A program made the position numbers and the translations under genes. The notes beneath the pieces were generated by a model. The model was not told the DNA's origin. It searched no databases and was given only the letters and a program-made list of their open reading frames with translations. This document shows, in pieces, positions 25,629 to 34,232 of a stretch of DNA of 64,000 nucleotides (position 1 is its first letter; each line of letters opens with the position of its first letter). The DNA is from DATKFM01 sp046154965 (GTDB lineage Bacteria > Pseudomonadota > Alphaproteobacteria > Dongiales > Dongiaceae): NCBI GenBank assembly GCA_046154965.1, contig JBJXDY010000061.1:1-64000 (forward strand), read 5' to 3'.

Positions 25629-26651
25629 TCACACCTTGCCGCTGACGCCCGCCTCGCCGAAGGTGGCCATGCCGCTGTGACAGGCGACCGCCGACTTCAG
25701 AATACAGATCGCCAGCGCCGCACCCGATGCCTCGCCCAGGCGCATGTTCAGACTCAGCAGCGGCGGCTTGCCGATGTGCGCCACCAGCCGGCCATGTCCG
25801 GGCTCCGCCGAAACATGGGCGACGACGCAGTGATCAAGCGCATGCTCGTCCATCGCATGCAGCACTGCCGCCGCGGCCGTCGACACGAATCCATCCAGCA
25901 GCACCGGCGTACGTGCCATGCGCGCGGCGATCACGGCACCACACATCGCCGCCAGTTCATGGCCGCCCAGCCGCGCCAGGATGTCCAGGGGATCGCGGGC
26001 CGCATCCCGGTGCAGCGCGACGCCAGCGGCGACCACATCCTTCTTCCGCCGCAGCGCCGTGCCGGCGACGCCGGTGCCAGGCCCCACCCACTCCTCCGCC
26101 GTGCCGCCGAATAGCGCCAGGCAGAGTGCTGCTGCACTGGTTGTATTGGCGATGCCCATCTCGCCCAGGCAGATGACATCGAGGCCGGGCTCGACCGCCA
26201 ACATGCCGTAAGCCATGGCACGGGCGCATTCGGCATCGGACATGGCCGGCGCTTCGGTGAAGTCCTTCGTCGGCCGATCCAGCGCCATCTCATAGACCCG
26301 CAGATCCGCATCGGCGACCTTGCAGAGCTGATTGATCGCCGCCCCGCCGGCCGTGAAGTTCAGCACCATCTGCGCTGTTACGGACGCGGGAAAGGCCGAC
26401 ACGCCGCGGGCGGCGACGCCGTGATTGCCGGCGAACACGGCGACGCGCGGATGATCGAGCTTCGGTGGATGGCGGCCCTGCCAGGCGCAGAGCCAGGCCG
26501 ACAGCAATTCGAGCCGGCCCAGCGAGCCGGCGGGCTTGGTCAGCTGCGCCTCCCGCTCCGCCGCCTTGCTGGCCGCGGCCGTATCCTCTGATGGCATTTC
26601 CTTGAGCAGCGATCGGATCTCATCCAGCGAGGCAACAGGCGGTTTGTTCAT
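25629..26651 (-). CDS. cobT: Nicotinate-nucleotide-dimethylbenzimidazole phosphoribosyltransferase
   Basis: A 340-residue protein. The family hallmarks GEMGIANTT, GPGTGV and FAGNHGVAARGVSAFP are present. It makes alpha-ribazole phosphate for the lower ligand of cobalamin. It is divergent from cobS with 130 bases between; I saw no cobalamin riboswitch there. Confidence 0.95.
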   Translation of the reverse strand: MNKPPVASLDEIRSLLKEMPSEDTAAASKAAEREAQLTKPAGSLGRLELLSAWLCAWQGRHPPKLDHPRVAVFAGNHGVAARGVSAFPASVTAQMVLNFTAGGAAINQLCKVADADLRVYEMALDRPTKDFTEAPAMSDAECARAMAYGMLAVEPGLDVICLGEMGIANTTSAAALCLALFGGTAEEWVGPGTGVAGTALRRKKDVVAAGVALHRDAARDPLDILARLGGHELAAMCGAVIAARMARTPVLLDGFVSTAAAAVLHAMDEHALDHCVVAHVSAEPGHGRLVAHIGKPPLLSLNMRLGEASGAALAICILKSAVACHSGMATFGEAGVSGKV

Positions 26652-26781
26652 GATGCTTGTTCGACCGAATTATGCGATGTGCAGGCTGAGGGGGAGCCAA
26701 CAATGACAGCGAACCCCAGCGTTGCCGCTTTGCGTCCGCCGCCGAATACTCTATAAGCGCCGCGCGCTTTGGGAGACAGTG

Positions 26782-27570
26782 ATGAGCGATCGATCCGACT
26801 CCGATGACGTCGATTTCGGGCCGGCGGCCTGGTGGAAGGATTTCGCGCTGGCAGCGATGTTCCTGACGCGCCTGCGCCCGCCGATTCGTGAGTCTGCCGG
26901 CCTGGCCGCGCTCAAACGCGCCAGCCGCATGTTCGCCGTCGTCGGCCTGTTTGTCGGACTCGCTGGCGGTATCGCGTATGCCATCGCGATCGAGCTCGGC
27001 TTTGCCTCCTGGCTCGCCGCGACATTGGCTGTTGGTGCAACGATCCTGCTCACCGGCGGCTTGCATGAAGACGGGCTGGCCGACATGGCCGACGGCTTTG
27101 CGGGCGGTTCGACGCGCGACGAGAAGCTCGCGATCATGCGCGACAACCGCATCGGCAGCTTCGGTACATTGGCGCTGATCTTTTCCGTCATGCTGCGTGT
27201 TGCCGCGCTGGCCTCGCTGTCGGATATCGGCATCGTCATCGCCGCCTTGATCGCCGGCCACGCGGCCTCCCGCGCGGCGATGACCGCGGTCATGCATGCC
27301 CTGCCGAACGCCCGCAACGACGGCCTCTCTGCCGGCGTGGGCCGGCCCGACCGGGCCGCCGCCATTATCGGCCTCGCCGTCGCTGCCATCGCCGCCCTGG
27401 TTCTGCTGCAGGGCGCAGGACTGCTGGCGATCATCATCGGCGCCGGCGCTGCGGCGGGTATCGCCTGGCTGGCGCTGCGCCAGATCGGCGGCCAGACCGG
27501 CGATGTGCTGGGCGCCACCGAGCAGGTCGCCCAGGCCGCTTTCCTGGCGGGCCTCACCCTGGCGATATAG
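26782..27570 (+). CDS. cobS: Adenosylcobinamide-GDP ribazoletransferase
   Basis: A 262-residue membrane enzyme. GGLHEDGLADMADGFAGG carries the metal-binding acidic motif, and several membrane segments follow. It joins alpha-ribazole to adenosylcobinamide-GDP. The start at 26782 follows GGGAGA by five bases. It is followed by the phosphatase gene 26 bases later. Confidence 0.94.
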   Translation: MSDRSDSDDVDFGPAAWWKDFALAAMFLTRLRPPIRESAGLAALKRASRMFAVVGLFVGLAGGIAYAIAIELGFASWLAATLAVGATILLTGGLHEDGLADMADGFAGGSTRDEKLAIMRDNRIGSFGTLALIFSVMLRVAALASLSDIGIVIAALIAGHAASRAAMTAVMHALPNARNDGLSAGVGRPDRAAAIIGLAVAAIAALVLLQGAGLLAIIIGAGAAAGIAWLALRQIGGQTGDVLGATEQVAQAAFLAGLTLAI

Positions 27571-27596
27571 ACTCGCCGCGATACGGGCGAGGAATC

Positions 27597-28280
27597 ATGG
27601 CGGCAACAGTCACGCGCTGGTGGTGGGTTCGGCATGCGCCGGTGACCGGGCATCACGGCCGCATCTACGGCCAGGCGGATTTCCCCGCGGATTGCTCGAA
27701 TCAGACGATCTTTCAGTCGCTCGCCGCCGTCCTGCCGGCCGACGCCGTCTGGGTCACCAGCAATTTGCGGCGCACGCACCAGACCGCCGAGGCGATCCTG
27801 GCGGCGATGCCGAGCGCCGAGGCGGGCACAGCCCCGCGGATCGCCCGGCCGGCGGAGCGTTTGATCGAGCCCGACATCGCCGAGCAGCATTTCGGCGACT
27901 GGCAGGGCCTGACCTTCGACGAACTCTACAAAATGCGCGGGGACGAGCGTTTCACCTTCTGGATCTCGCCCGCCAGCGAAGTGCCGCCCGGCGGCGAGAG
28001 CTTTGTCGAGGTGGTGAATCGGGTCGGCGGCGCCGTCCAGAGGCTGACCGGGCAATTCGCCGGCCGGCAAATCGTCGCCATTGCCCATGGCGGATCGATT
28101 CGCGCCGCGCTGGCCCATGCGTTGGCCATCGATGCCGAGCGAGTGCTGTCCTTCTCCATCGGCAATTGTTCGGTAACCCAGCTCGACCACATCTACGATC
28201 CTGACAGCGTCGATCAGGACAAGCAGGGCTGGCGCGTCAACGCCGTCAACCTGATGCCCCATCTGCCTGTCGTACGCTAG
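27597..28280 (+). CDS. Histidine phosphatase, probable alpha-ribazole phosphatase
   Basis: A 227-residue branch-1 histidine phosphatase. The catalytic motif is VRHAPVTG (His in RHAP) and the second His is in IAHGGSIRA. Next to cobS and cobT it most likely does the CobC reaction, removing phosphate from alpha-ribazole phosphate. Other phosphoglycerate-mutase-like roles are possible. AGGA precedes the ATG. Confidence 0.82.
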   Translation: MAATVTRWWWVRHAPVTGHHGRIYGQADFPADCSNQTIFQSLAAVLPADAVWVTSNLRRTHQTAEAILAAMPSAEAGTAPRIARPAERLIEPDIAEQHFGDWQGLTFDELYKMRGDERFTFWISPASEVPPGGESFVEVVNRVGGAVQRLTGQFAGRQIVAIAHGGSIRAALAHALAIDAERVLSFSIGNCSVTQLDHIYDPDSVDQDKQGWRVNAVNLMPHLPVVR

Positions 28281-28388
28281 GCCGAGTCGCCGCAGAATTG
28301 CCATAGTTTGCCGATGTCTTTACAGGCAATCCGGCTCGATTCGAGCCGCCATAAACAATGCGATACGATGATTTGAGGAGCTTTCAGA

Positions 28389-29066
28389 ATGCACTCGATT
28401 GCCCGCTCTTTGTTTCTGCTGCTGACTCTCGCCCTGGTGGCGGGTTGCGTGCAGGATACGCCATCGCCGACGAGGCAGCAGGAACTGGTCGACCGCGCGC
28501 GCATCTCCTTCGACAAGCTGGTGACCCATCCCGACTTCGCCGAACTCCCCGACTACGTCAGGCGCGCCAAAGCATTGCTGATCTTCCCGTCCCTCGTGAA
28601 AGGCGCCTTCGGCGTCGGCGGCGAAAGCGGCAACGGCGTGCTCGTTGCCCGCGGTCCCAACGGCTGGAGCGATCCGGCGTTCTATCGCATTGCGGCCGGC
28701 AGCGTCGGGCTGCAGGTCGGCGGCCAGGTGTCGGAAGTGATCTTCGCGGTCATGAGCGACAAGGGGCTGGATGCGCTGATCAACAACCAGTTCAAGTTCG
28801 GCGGCGACATGGAGGTGGCGGCCGGCCCCACGGGCAAGTCGCAAGGTGCTTCGACGACGCTGAACTTCGGCGCCGACATCTACAGCTTCGCCATGTCGGC
28901 CGGCCTGTTCGGCGGCGTGTCGCTCGACGGCACCGCGGTGCTGAAGCGCGACGATCTGAACGAAGGCTATTACGGCAAGGGCGCCACGCCCTATGCCATC
29001 CTGATCGAGCGCCGCTTCACCAACCCGAACACCGGCGCGCTGAAGGCTTCCTTGTCCGCCTATTGA
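28389..29066 (+). CDS. SYLF-domain (YSC84-like) lipoprotein
   Basis: A 225-residue protein with a lipobox (LALVAGC) at the end of the signal peptide. The SYLF domain fills the rest, with KALLIFPSLVKGAFGVGGESGNG in outline and a Tyr/Phe-rich core. SYLF domains bind lipids; bacterial members sit in the outer membrane or periplasm. A strong site GAGGAG precedes the start. Confidence 0.88.
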   Translation: MHSIARSLFLLLTLALVAGCVQDTPSPTRQQELVDRARISFDKLVTHPDFAELPDYVRRAKALLIFPSLVKGAFGVGGESGNGVLVARGPNGWSDPAFYRIAAGSVGLQVGGQVSEVIFAVMSDKGLDALINNQFKFGGDMEVAAGPTGKSQGASTTLNFGADIYSFAMSAGLFGGVSLDGTAVLKRDDLNEGYYGKGATPYAILIERRFTNPNTGALKASLSAY

Positions 29067-29100
29067 TCCCGGAGGCGCGGCATTGCTATAGCCTAGGCCC

Positions 29101-29706
29101 ATGCCGATCCTGCCGCAGACACGCACCGCGCGCCTCGTTGTCGCCGTCACGCTGACGCTCAGCATTGTCCTGCTGGCAATGCTGGGCTGGCGGCTGTTCG
29201 GCGGCGGCCCGATGCCCGGTGCGATCCAGCTCGGCGGGCCGTTCAGCCTGACCGATCAGGCCGGCCGGACACGCACGGATCGGGACTTCCTCGGCCAGCC
29301 GATGCTGGTGTTCTTCGGCTACACCAACTGTCCCGGCCCCTGCCCCACGGCGCTGACCAACATGACACTGGCGCTGAACGAACTCGGCGAAGCGGCCGAC
29401 AAGGTGACGCCGGTTCTCGTCACCGTGGACCCGGCCCGGGACACGGTCGCGGTCATGCATGACTACATCGCCAATTTCCACCCGCGCTTCGTCGCCCTGA
29501 CCGGCCCGGAAGCGGATATCCGCAAGCTTATGCGGGCTTACCGGGTGATCGGCGAGCCCGAAGGCGAACCCGGCAATAGCGGCAGCTACACGGTGATGCA
29601 TTCCACCAGCATCTTCCTGATGGACGCCGAGGGCCGCTACGTCACCCGCGTCTCCAACGAGGCCAATCCGGCGGATATCGCCGCGGCAATCAAGCCGTAT
29701 CTGTAG
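29101..29706 (+). CDS. SCO1/SenC-family copper chaperone
   Basis: A 201-residue thioredoxin-fold protein with an N-terminal membrane anchor. The copper-binding Cys pair is in TNCPGPCPT and the conserved His is in VMHSTSIFL. It delivers copper to cytochrome oxidase CuA or acts as a thiol reductase. It begins 34 bases after the SYLF gene without a clear ribosome-binding site. Confidence 0.9.
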   Translation: MPILPQTRTARLVVAVTLTLSIVLLAMLGWRLFGGGPMPGAIQLGGPFSLTDQAGRTRTDRDFLGQPMLVFFGYTNCPGPCPTALTNMTLALNELGEAADKVTPVLVTVDPARDTVAVMHDYIANFHPRFVALTGPEADIRKLMRAYRVIGEPEGEPGNSGSYTVMHSTSIFLMDAEGRYVTRVSNEANPADIAAAIKPYL

Positions 29707-29736
29707 ACCCGGGAGCCGCGACTCTTCGGAGTCGTG

Positions 29737-29868
29737 TCACAAGTAGAAGTAGGGACTGAGAACGCGCACTTCCGTGATGCGGTCGATGGGTAGGTTGTTA
29801 CGCTGGGCGACCCGACGGATCGCTTCTGGCGTCGGTGCGTCGTAGATGCGGAAGGATATGCAGCCCAT
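29737..29868 (-). pseudogene. 3' remnant of a DUF4242-family gene
   Basis: The minus strand encodes about 43 residues that read like the C-terminus of DUF4242 proteins: IYDAPTPEAIRRVAQRNNLP, then DRITEVRVLSPYFYL and a stop at 29737. The N-terminal half is absent; further upstream the frame turns to unrelated residues and then stops. It abuts a cyclase remnant that faces the other way, so both appear to have lost their 5' ends in one deletion. Confidence 0.65.
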
Positions 29869-30136
29869 GCAGCGGGCCTTGGAGATCAATGCGACCAACC
29901 AGTGCAATGCGGCGTTCGAGCGGTCGTCGTTGCGGCCGTTTCAGATTTCCGCCTATCTGGCCGGCTGCCCTGCCCGGCTGGGGGTTAACGATCGTGCCCG
30001 TGTGCTGGCGGCTGATTGCCTGAAGAAGCGGCCCGACTTTACGATTCGCCGCTGGATGGCGAAGGTGCCGTTCAAGAATCCGGCCGATGCAGCGCATATG
30101 GCCGAATCCATGCGCGCAGCGGGCTTGCCGGAATGA
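29867..30136 (+). pseudogene. 3' remnant of an adenylate-cyclase/TPR gene
   Basis: The plus strand encodes about 89 residues ending KKRPDFTIRRWMAKVPFKNP, then ADAAHMAESMRAAGLPE. This is the typical C-terminal tail of class III adenylate/guanylate cyclases with TPR repeats, including a last degenerate TPR (QRALEINATNQ onward). Cyclase and most TPR sequence are missing. The left end meets the DUF4242 remnant at about 29866-29870. The longer reading frames across this region are spurious. Confidence 0.65.
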
Positions 30137-30261
30137 GGTCGATCGCCGCCGGACTTGGCAAACGGGAGTCCCTCCAGTTAGTGGCATGACCACAGTCTGC
30201 AGCCCTTCTCCTGCCGGTCTGCAAGCTGATAGAATGCCTTTCGCAGGCGCGGGACTACCCC

Positions 30262-30735
30262 ATGGACGACGAACCCTTCTGGAAAACCAAATCGATGGCG
30301 GAGATGTCCCCCGGCGAGTGGGAGTCGCTCTGCGACGGCTGCGGCAAATGCTGCCTGAACAAGCTGGAGTATGACGATACCGGCGAGATCGACTGGACCA
30401 ATGTCGCCTGCCGGCTACTGGATCATCAGACCTGCCGCTGCAAGAGTTATGCGATGCGCAAGGTGTTTGTGCCGGAATGCGTGTCGCTGACGCCGGAGAA
30501 TCTGGCCGACATCGACTGGCTGCCGCCCACCTGCGGCTACCGGCTTGTCGCTGAAGGCCGCGATCTCTATTGGTGGCATCCGCTGATATCGGGCGATCCG
30601 GAGACTGTGCATATCGTCGGCATCTCCGGCCGCGGCCGCGTCATCAGCGAGGACGATGCCGGCGATCTGGAAGATCACGTGGTGGAGTGGGTGGCGGAGA
30701 TTCCGCCCCAGGCGAAAAGAAAGCCCCGCCGCTGA
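30262..30735 (+). CDS. YcgN-family cysteine cluster protein
   Basis: A 157-residue UPF0260/YcgN protein. The Cys cluster CDGCGKCC, then CRLLDHQTCRCKSY, and later Cys residues suggest a metal or Fe-S site. The length is normal for the family. The function is not known. It stands alone, convergent with a VOC gene. Confidence 0.9.
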   Translation: MDDEPFWKTKSMAEMSPGEWESLCDGCGKCCLNKLEYDDTGEIDWTNVACRLLDHQTCRCKSYAMRKVFVPECVSLTPENLADIDWLPPTCGYRLVAEGRDLYWWHPLISGDPETVHIVGISGRGRVISEDDAGDLEDHVVEWVAEIPPQAKRKPRR

Positions 30736-30745
30736 CCGCCCTCCC

Positions 30746-31165
30746 TTAGTGCGCGAAGACCTTGGCCATATCCTTGAAGGTCTTGAACTCCAGCGCATTT
30801 CCGCTGGGATCGAGGAAGAACATCGTCGCCTGCTCGCCGATCTCGCCCTTGAAGCGGATATGGGGCTCGATGATGAAGTGAGTGCCAGCGGCCCGCAGCT
30901 TGTCCGCCAGCTTGTGCCAGGCGTCCCAGGCCAGGATGGCGCCGAAATGGCGCACCGGCACGTTGTCGCCGTCGACGGCATTGGTCGAGGCCTGCCGCGC
31001 CTCCTCCGGCTTCACATGGGCGGAGATCTGGTGGCCGAAGAAATCGAAATCCACCCAGCTGTCGGCGCTGCGGCCTTCCATGCAGCCCAGCAGTTCGCCA
31101 TAGAAACGGCGGGTCGAATCGAGGTCGAGGACGGGGAATGCCAGATGGAACGGCGGCACTGCCAT
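30746..31165 (-). CDS. VOC-family (glyoxalase-like) protein
   Basis: A 139-residue protein with two beta-alpha-beta-beta-beta units: HLAFPVLDLDSTRRFYGELL at the start and FFLDPSGNALEFKTF near the end with the usual Glu ligand. Members include glyoxalases and dioxygenases. The ATG at 31165 follows AGGAG by nine bases; the frame is open for 960 bases upstream but this is non-coding. Confidence 0.87.
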   Translation of the reverse strand: MAVPPFHLAFPVLDLDSTRRFYGELLGCMEGRSADSWVDFDFFGHQISAHVKPEEARQASTNAVDGDNVPVRHFGAILAWDAWHKLADKLRAAGTHFIIEPHIRFKGEIGEQATMFFLDPSGNALEFKTFKDMAKVFAH

Positions 31166-31227
31166 GGGGAAACACTCCTGCGAAACAATCGGTGGCGGCA
31201 GACGGCAATTTCGGCTGACTACATGAA

Positions 31228-31413
31228 ACGAAAAGGGAGAGGACGCAACGTCCTCTCCCTTTTCACACAGTGGCCGTACAAACAGACGTACGACACAAAC
31301 CGCTGCCCGTGATCGCGGCGCAACCGACGATGTCGGCCCCCTCTGCGCCAGCGGGAAGAGAGGCAACGGCTCTCCCCAAACAACGCAACAACCGCCTGGA
31401 AGAACAGGCGATG
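31228..31413 (-). ncRNA. Candidate small RNA with intrinsic terminator
   Basis: Between the VOC gene and the divergent metallopeptidase gene the minus strand offers a possible promoter (TTGACC, 16 bases, TAGCAT) and about 185 bases with several hairpins. These are CGCCTG-TTCTTC-CAGGCG, CCGAC-ATC-GTCGG and a CGTAC/GTACG stem. It ends in a 15-bp terminator stem. The motifs of SRP RNA, RNase P RNA and tmRNA are absent, and 6S RNA is not evident. Part of it resembles a degraded CCTCTC-type repeat, which weakens the case; it could also be an attenuated leader of the VOC gene, 66 bases downstream. Confidence 0.35.
31231..31263. terminator. Perfect 15-bp terminator hairpin
   Basis: AAAAGGGAGAGGACG (31231-31245), loop CAA, then the exact complement to 31263. 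The A-run on one side and T-run on the other make it usable in both directions. No plus-strand gene ends near it and the minus-strand VOC gene begins after it, so it must end some other minus-strand transcript or act as an attenuator. Confidence 0.8.
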
Positions 31414-31561
31414 GGGTTATGCTACGGAGATGGTTAATAAGGTCAAGATGAATGCCTGTGGGCGTGGCATCTTTCCCGAACGCTGTTGCAACTTTGCCAC
31501 ATAGCATGGTTAAGGCGCGGTAAAAAATGGGAGTTCGATCCTCTTGTTGAGTGCCCCTGCA

Positions 31562-32389
31562 ATGGCTAATGATTCGTTTATGGGCCAACGTCGCCGTCCA
31601 CTGATGCCGTCGTTTCCCGGATCGCAATTCCGGAAGAAAAATCACTATTTTCAGAACGTTGCCAATGATCCCGGCACCGCACCCCGGGCCAAGCAGGTGA
31701 TGACCCTGAAGGACCGGCGCGTGCTGGTCGTGTATCAGAGCGACCGCCGGGCGCGGCGCATCATCCTGCGCTTCGATCACGGCCATGGCCGCATTGTGGT
31801 AGTCCTGCCAAAACGGGTCTCGCTGGCCCAGGGGCGCCGGTTCGCGCTGCTGAATCGCGGCTGGATTCGCGATCGCCTCGATCTGTTGCCTGAGGGGATT
31901 CCGTTCCGGCCGGGCCTGAAGATTCCGTTGATGGGCGAGATGCTGCGCATCCGCCACCGGCCCGGCGAGCACGGCGGCGTGTGGCGCGACGGCGAGGAGA
32001 TCATCGTCACCGGCCAAGCCGAGCATCTGGCCCGCCGCGTCGAGGACTGGCTGAAGCGCGAGGCGCGGCGCGAGATCGAGAAGCGCGCCTACGCCAAGGC
32101 CGAGCTGCTGGGCAAACGCATCAGCCATATCACGATCCGGGATGCGCGCAGCCGCTGGGGCAGCTGTTCGCCCAAGGGCCGGCTGTCATTCTCCTGGCGG
32201 CTGATCATGGCGCCGCGTTCCGTCATCGACTACGTGGTGGCCCATGAGGTGGCCCATCTGCGCGAGCTGAATCATGGGCCGAAATTCTGGCGACTCACCG
32301 CCGAGCTGACGCGCCAGGTCGAGGCCTCGCGCGCCTGGCTCAACGAGCATGGGATTTCCCTGCACCGCTACGGGTTGAACCCCGTCTAA
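31562..32389 (+). CDS. YgjP/SprT-like M48-type metallopeptidase
   Basis: About 275 residues. The zinc site is in VVAHEVAHLRELNHGPKFW (HExxH plus a third His). The preceding RDARSRWGSCSPKGRLSFSW stretch is the DUF45 signature. It is a cytoplasmic minigluzincin-like protein; its substrate is unknown. The start is uncertain: ATG at 31562 or 31580, or TTG at 31544, none with a clear ribosome-binding site. Confidence 0.88.
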   Translation: MANDSFMGQRRRPLMPSFPGSQFRKKNHYFQNVANDPGTAPRAKQVMTLKDRRVLVVYQSDRRARRIILRFDHGHGRIVVVLPKRVSLAQGRRFALLNRGWIRDRLDLLPEGIPFRPGLKIPLMGEMLRIRHRPGEHGGVWRDGEEIIVTGQAEHLARRVEDWLKREARREIEKRAYAKAELLGKRISHITIRDARSRWGSCSPKGRLSFSWRLIMAPRSVIDYVVAHEVAHLRELNHGPKFWRLTAELTRQVEASRAWLNEHGISLHRYGLNPV

Positions 32390-32393
32390 CGCT

Positions 32394-32852
32394 TTACGCC
32401 GGCAGCGGGATATCCGGCACCCAGATATAGCCGTCGGGATCGGCGATGAAGGCCTCGCGGGTGCCGTGGGGCTTGTTCGCCGGCGGCGACAGGATGGTGT
32501 CCCCACGGCGGGTGGCCGCGGCCGCGGCCTTGTCCGGGTCAACGCCATGGAGACGGAATTCAGCACCGGCGCCGCGGATCGCGCCGTCGCCAGTCAGACT
32601 TAAGAGCGGATGGTCGCCGTAAGTGTGATCGGCATGCAGCATCCACTCAACCGTGCTGCCGCGGCAATCGCGCCGCAGGACGGCGAAATCCGCATCGGCA
32701 TAGATGACCTGCGCCTCCAGCACCTCGCGGCAGAAATCCACCGAGCGCGGCACGTTGCGCACCAGCAGGTTCAGCGTGAACCCCTTCAGCGAGCGGCCGT
32801 AATCGTCGGCCGACATCCAGGGCTTCTGTCCCTCCGCCCGCTTGCTGACCAT
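32394..32852 (-). CDS. VOC-family (glyoxalase-like) protein
   Basis: A 152-residue protein with the VOC fold: FTLNLLVRNVPRSVDFCREVL at the first strand-helix and EAFIADPDGYIWVPDIP at the C-terminal metal-side strand. It is only distantly like the VOC protein at 30746-31165. No substrate can be assigned. It ends four bases from the convergent metallopeptidase gene. Confidence 0.83.
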   Translation of the reverse strand: MVSKRAEGQKPWMSADDYGRSLKGFTLNLLVRNVPRSVDFCREVLEAQVIYADADFAVLRRDCRGSTVEWMLHADHTYGDHPLLSLTGDGAIRGAGAEFRLHGVDPDKAAAAATRRGDTILSPPANKPHGTREAFIADPDGYIWVPDIPLPA

Positions 32853-33015
32853 GATCTGATTCCCGCGCCGTTGATCTCAGCGCCATCTTCATCGGCGCAA
32901 TCCGGCCCGTAAAGGCCGGGATTGTCCGGGGACATTGCGCTGGTTTCACCGGAAGACGCCGCCTATAAGACGGCATCTTCCTCACATTTGGCAATCACCC
33001 CGCGCCGCATCTCCC

Positions 33016-34230
33016 ATGCTCAGGCCCAACCATGCCGCCGTGACCGCGCTGCTGACGGCGCTGGTCGCGCTGGGTCCGATATCGACCGATCTTTATCTGC
33101 CGTCGCTGCCGGCTTTGACCGCTTACTTCGGCGTCGGCGAGGCGGCGGGGCAGCTGACGCTGAGCGCGTTCCTGCTGGGCCTCGCGGGCGGCCAGATCAT
33201 CTATGGGCCGCTGTCGGATCGCTATGGGCGGCGGCCGGTGCTGTTGTTCGGCGTTGGCCTTTATGCCGCCGCCAGCATCGTCTGCGCCTTCGCACCCTCG
33301 ATCGAGGCGCTGGTGATCGCGCGGTTCTGCCAGGCCTGCGGCGCCTGCGTCGGGCCGGTGCTGGGCCGCGCCGTCGTGCGCGACGTCTATGGCCGCGAGG
33401 GCGCGGCGCGCATCATGTCCTATATGAGCGCCGCTATCGCTCTGGCGCCGGCGATCGGGCCGATCATCGGCGGATTCGTCGAAACCTGGTACGGCTGGCG
33501 CGCCAACTTCGTCCTGCTCTTGCTCTATGGCGCGGCGGCGCTGGCGCTGACATTTCTCCTGTTGCCGGAAACGAACATCCACCGCGACACCGGCCGGATG
33601 TCGCCGGCGCGCATCGCCCGGGCTTACATCAGCTTCTTCGGCGAGCGCGCTTACTTCGGTTACGTTTTCACCGTCGCCTTCGGCTATTGCGGCATCTTCG
33701 CGTTCATCTCGGCGTCCTCGTTCATCCTCGTGGATTCGGCCGGGCTGTCGCCGGGCCTCTATGGATTCTGTTTCGCCGCCGTCGTGCTTGGTTACATCGC
33801 CGGCACGCTGACATCCGGGCGGCTGTCGGCGCGGCTCGGCATCGATAGGCTGATCGCCATCGGCAGCCTCGTCGGCTTCGCGAGCGCTTTGTTGGTGCTA
33901 ATTCTCGCGCTGCTGAATCCAACGCGCACGGGAATTCCGGCGGCGATCGCCGTGGTCGGGCCGATGACGCTGTTCCTGGCGGGCGTCGGATTGATGATGC
34001 CGAACGCCGTTGTCGCCGCGATCGCGCCATATCCCCGCGCGGCGGGCACGGCGTCGGCCTTGATGGGGTTCCTGCAGATGACGCTGGCCGCCATCCTCGG
34101 CGCGCTGGTCGGCCATTTCCACAACGGCACGGCGATTCCCATGGGCGTCGCGCTGGTGGCGGTGAACGCGGCTGTTCTCCTGAGTTTCTATGGGCTGGTG
34201 CGGCCGTTCCGGAAGAGCGCCCCCGGGTAG
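33016..34230 (+). CDS. Bcr/CflA-family multidrug MFS transporter
   Basis: A 404-residue transporter with twelve membrane segments. GPISTDLYLPSLPAL at the N-terminus is the Bcr/CflA hallmark and GPLSDRYGRRPVLL is MFS motif A. It expels drugs or metabolites such as bicyclomycin or sulfonamides. The start at 33016 excludes a hydrophilic upstream extension. Confidence 0.9.
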   Translation: MLRPNHAAVTALLTALVALGPISTDLYLPSLPALTAYFGVGEAAGQLTLSAFLLGLAGGQIIYGPLSDRYGRRPVLLFGVGLYAAASIVCAFAPSIEALVIARFCQACGACVGPVLGRAVVRDVYGREGAARIMSYMSAAIALAPAIGPIIGGFVETWYGWRANFVLLLLYGAAALALTFLLLPETNIHRDTGRMSPARIARAYISFFGERAYFGYVFTVAFGYCGIFAFISASSFILVDSAGLSPGLYGFCFAAVVLGYIAGTLTSGRLSARLGIDRLIAIGSLVGFASALLVLILALLNPTRTGIPAAIAVVGPMTLFLAGVGLMMPNAVVAAIAPYPRAAGTASALMGFLQMTLAAILGALVGHFHNGTAIPMGVALVAVNAAVLLSFYGLVRPFRKSAPG

Positions 34231-34232
34231 AA

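Noticed and set aside
26652..26781. Cobalamin riboswitch between cobT and cobS
   Set aside because: The gap is only 130 bases and no B12-box-like sequence was seen.
29798..30193. A 131-codon minus-strand frame across the cyclase remnant
   Set aside because: It is in a different frame from the DUF4242 remnant and has no family resemblance.
31228..31413. SRP RNA, RNase P RNA or tmRNA in the 31 kb gap
   Set aside because: None of their conserved core sequences is present on either strand.
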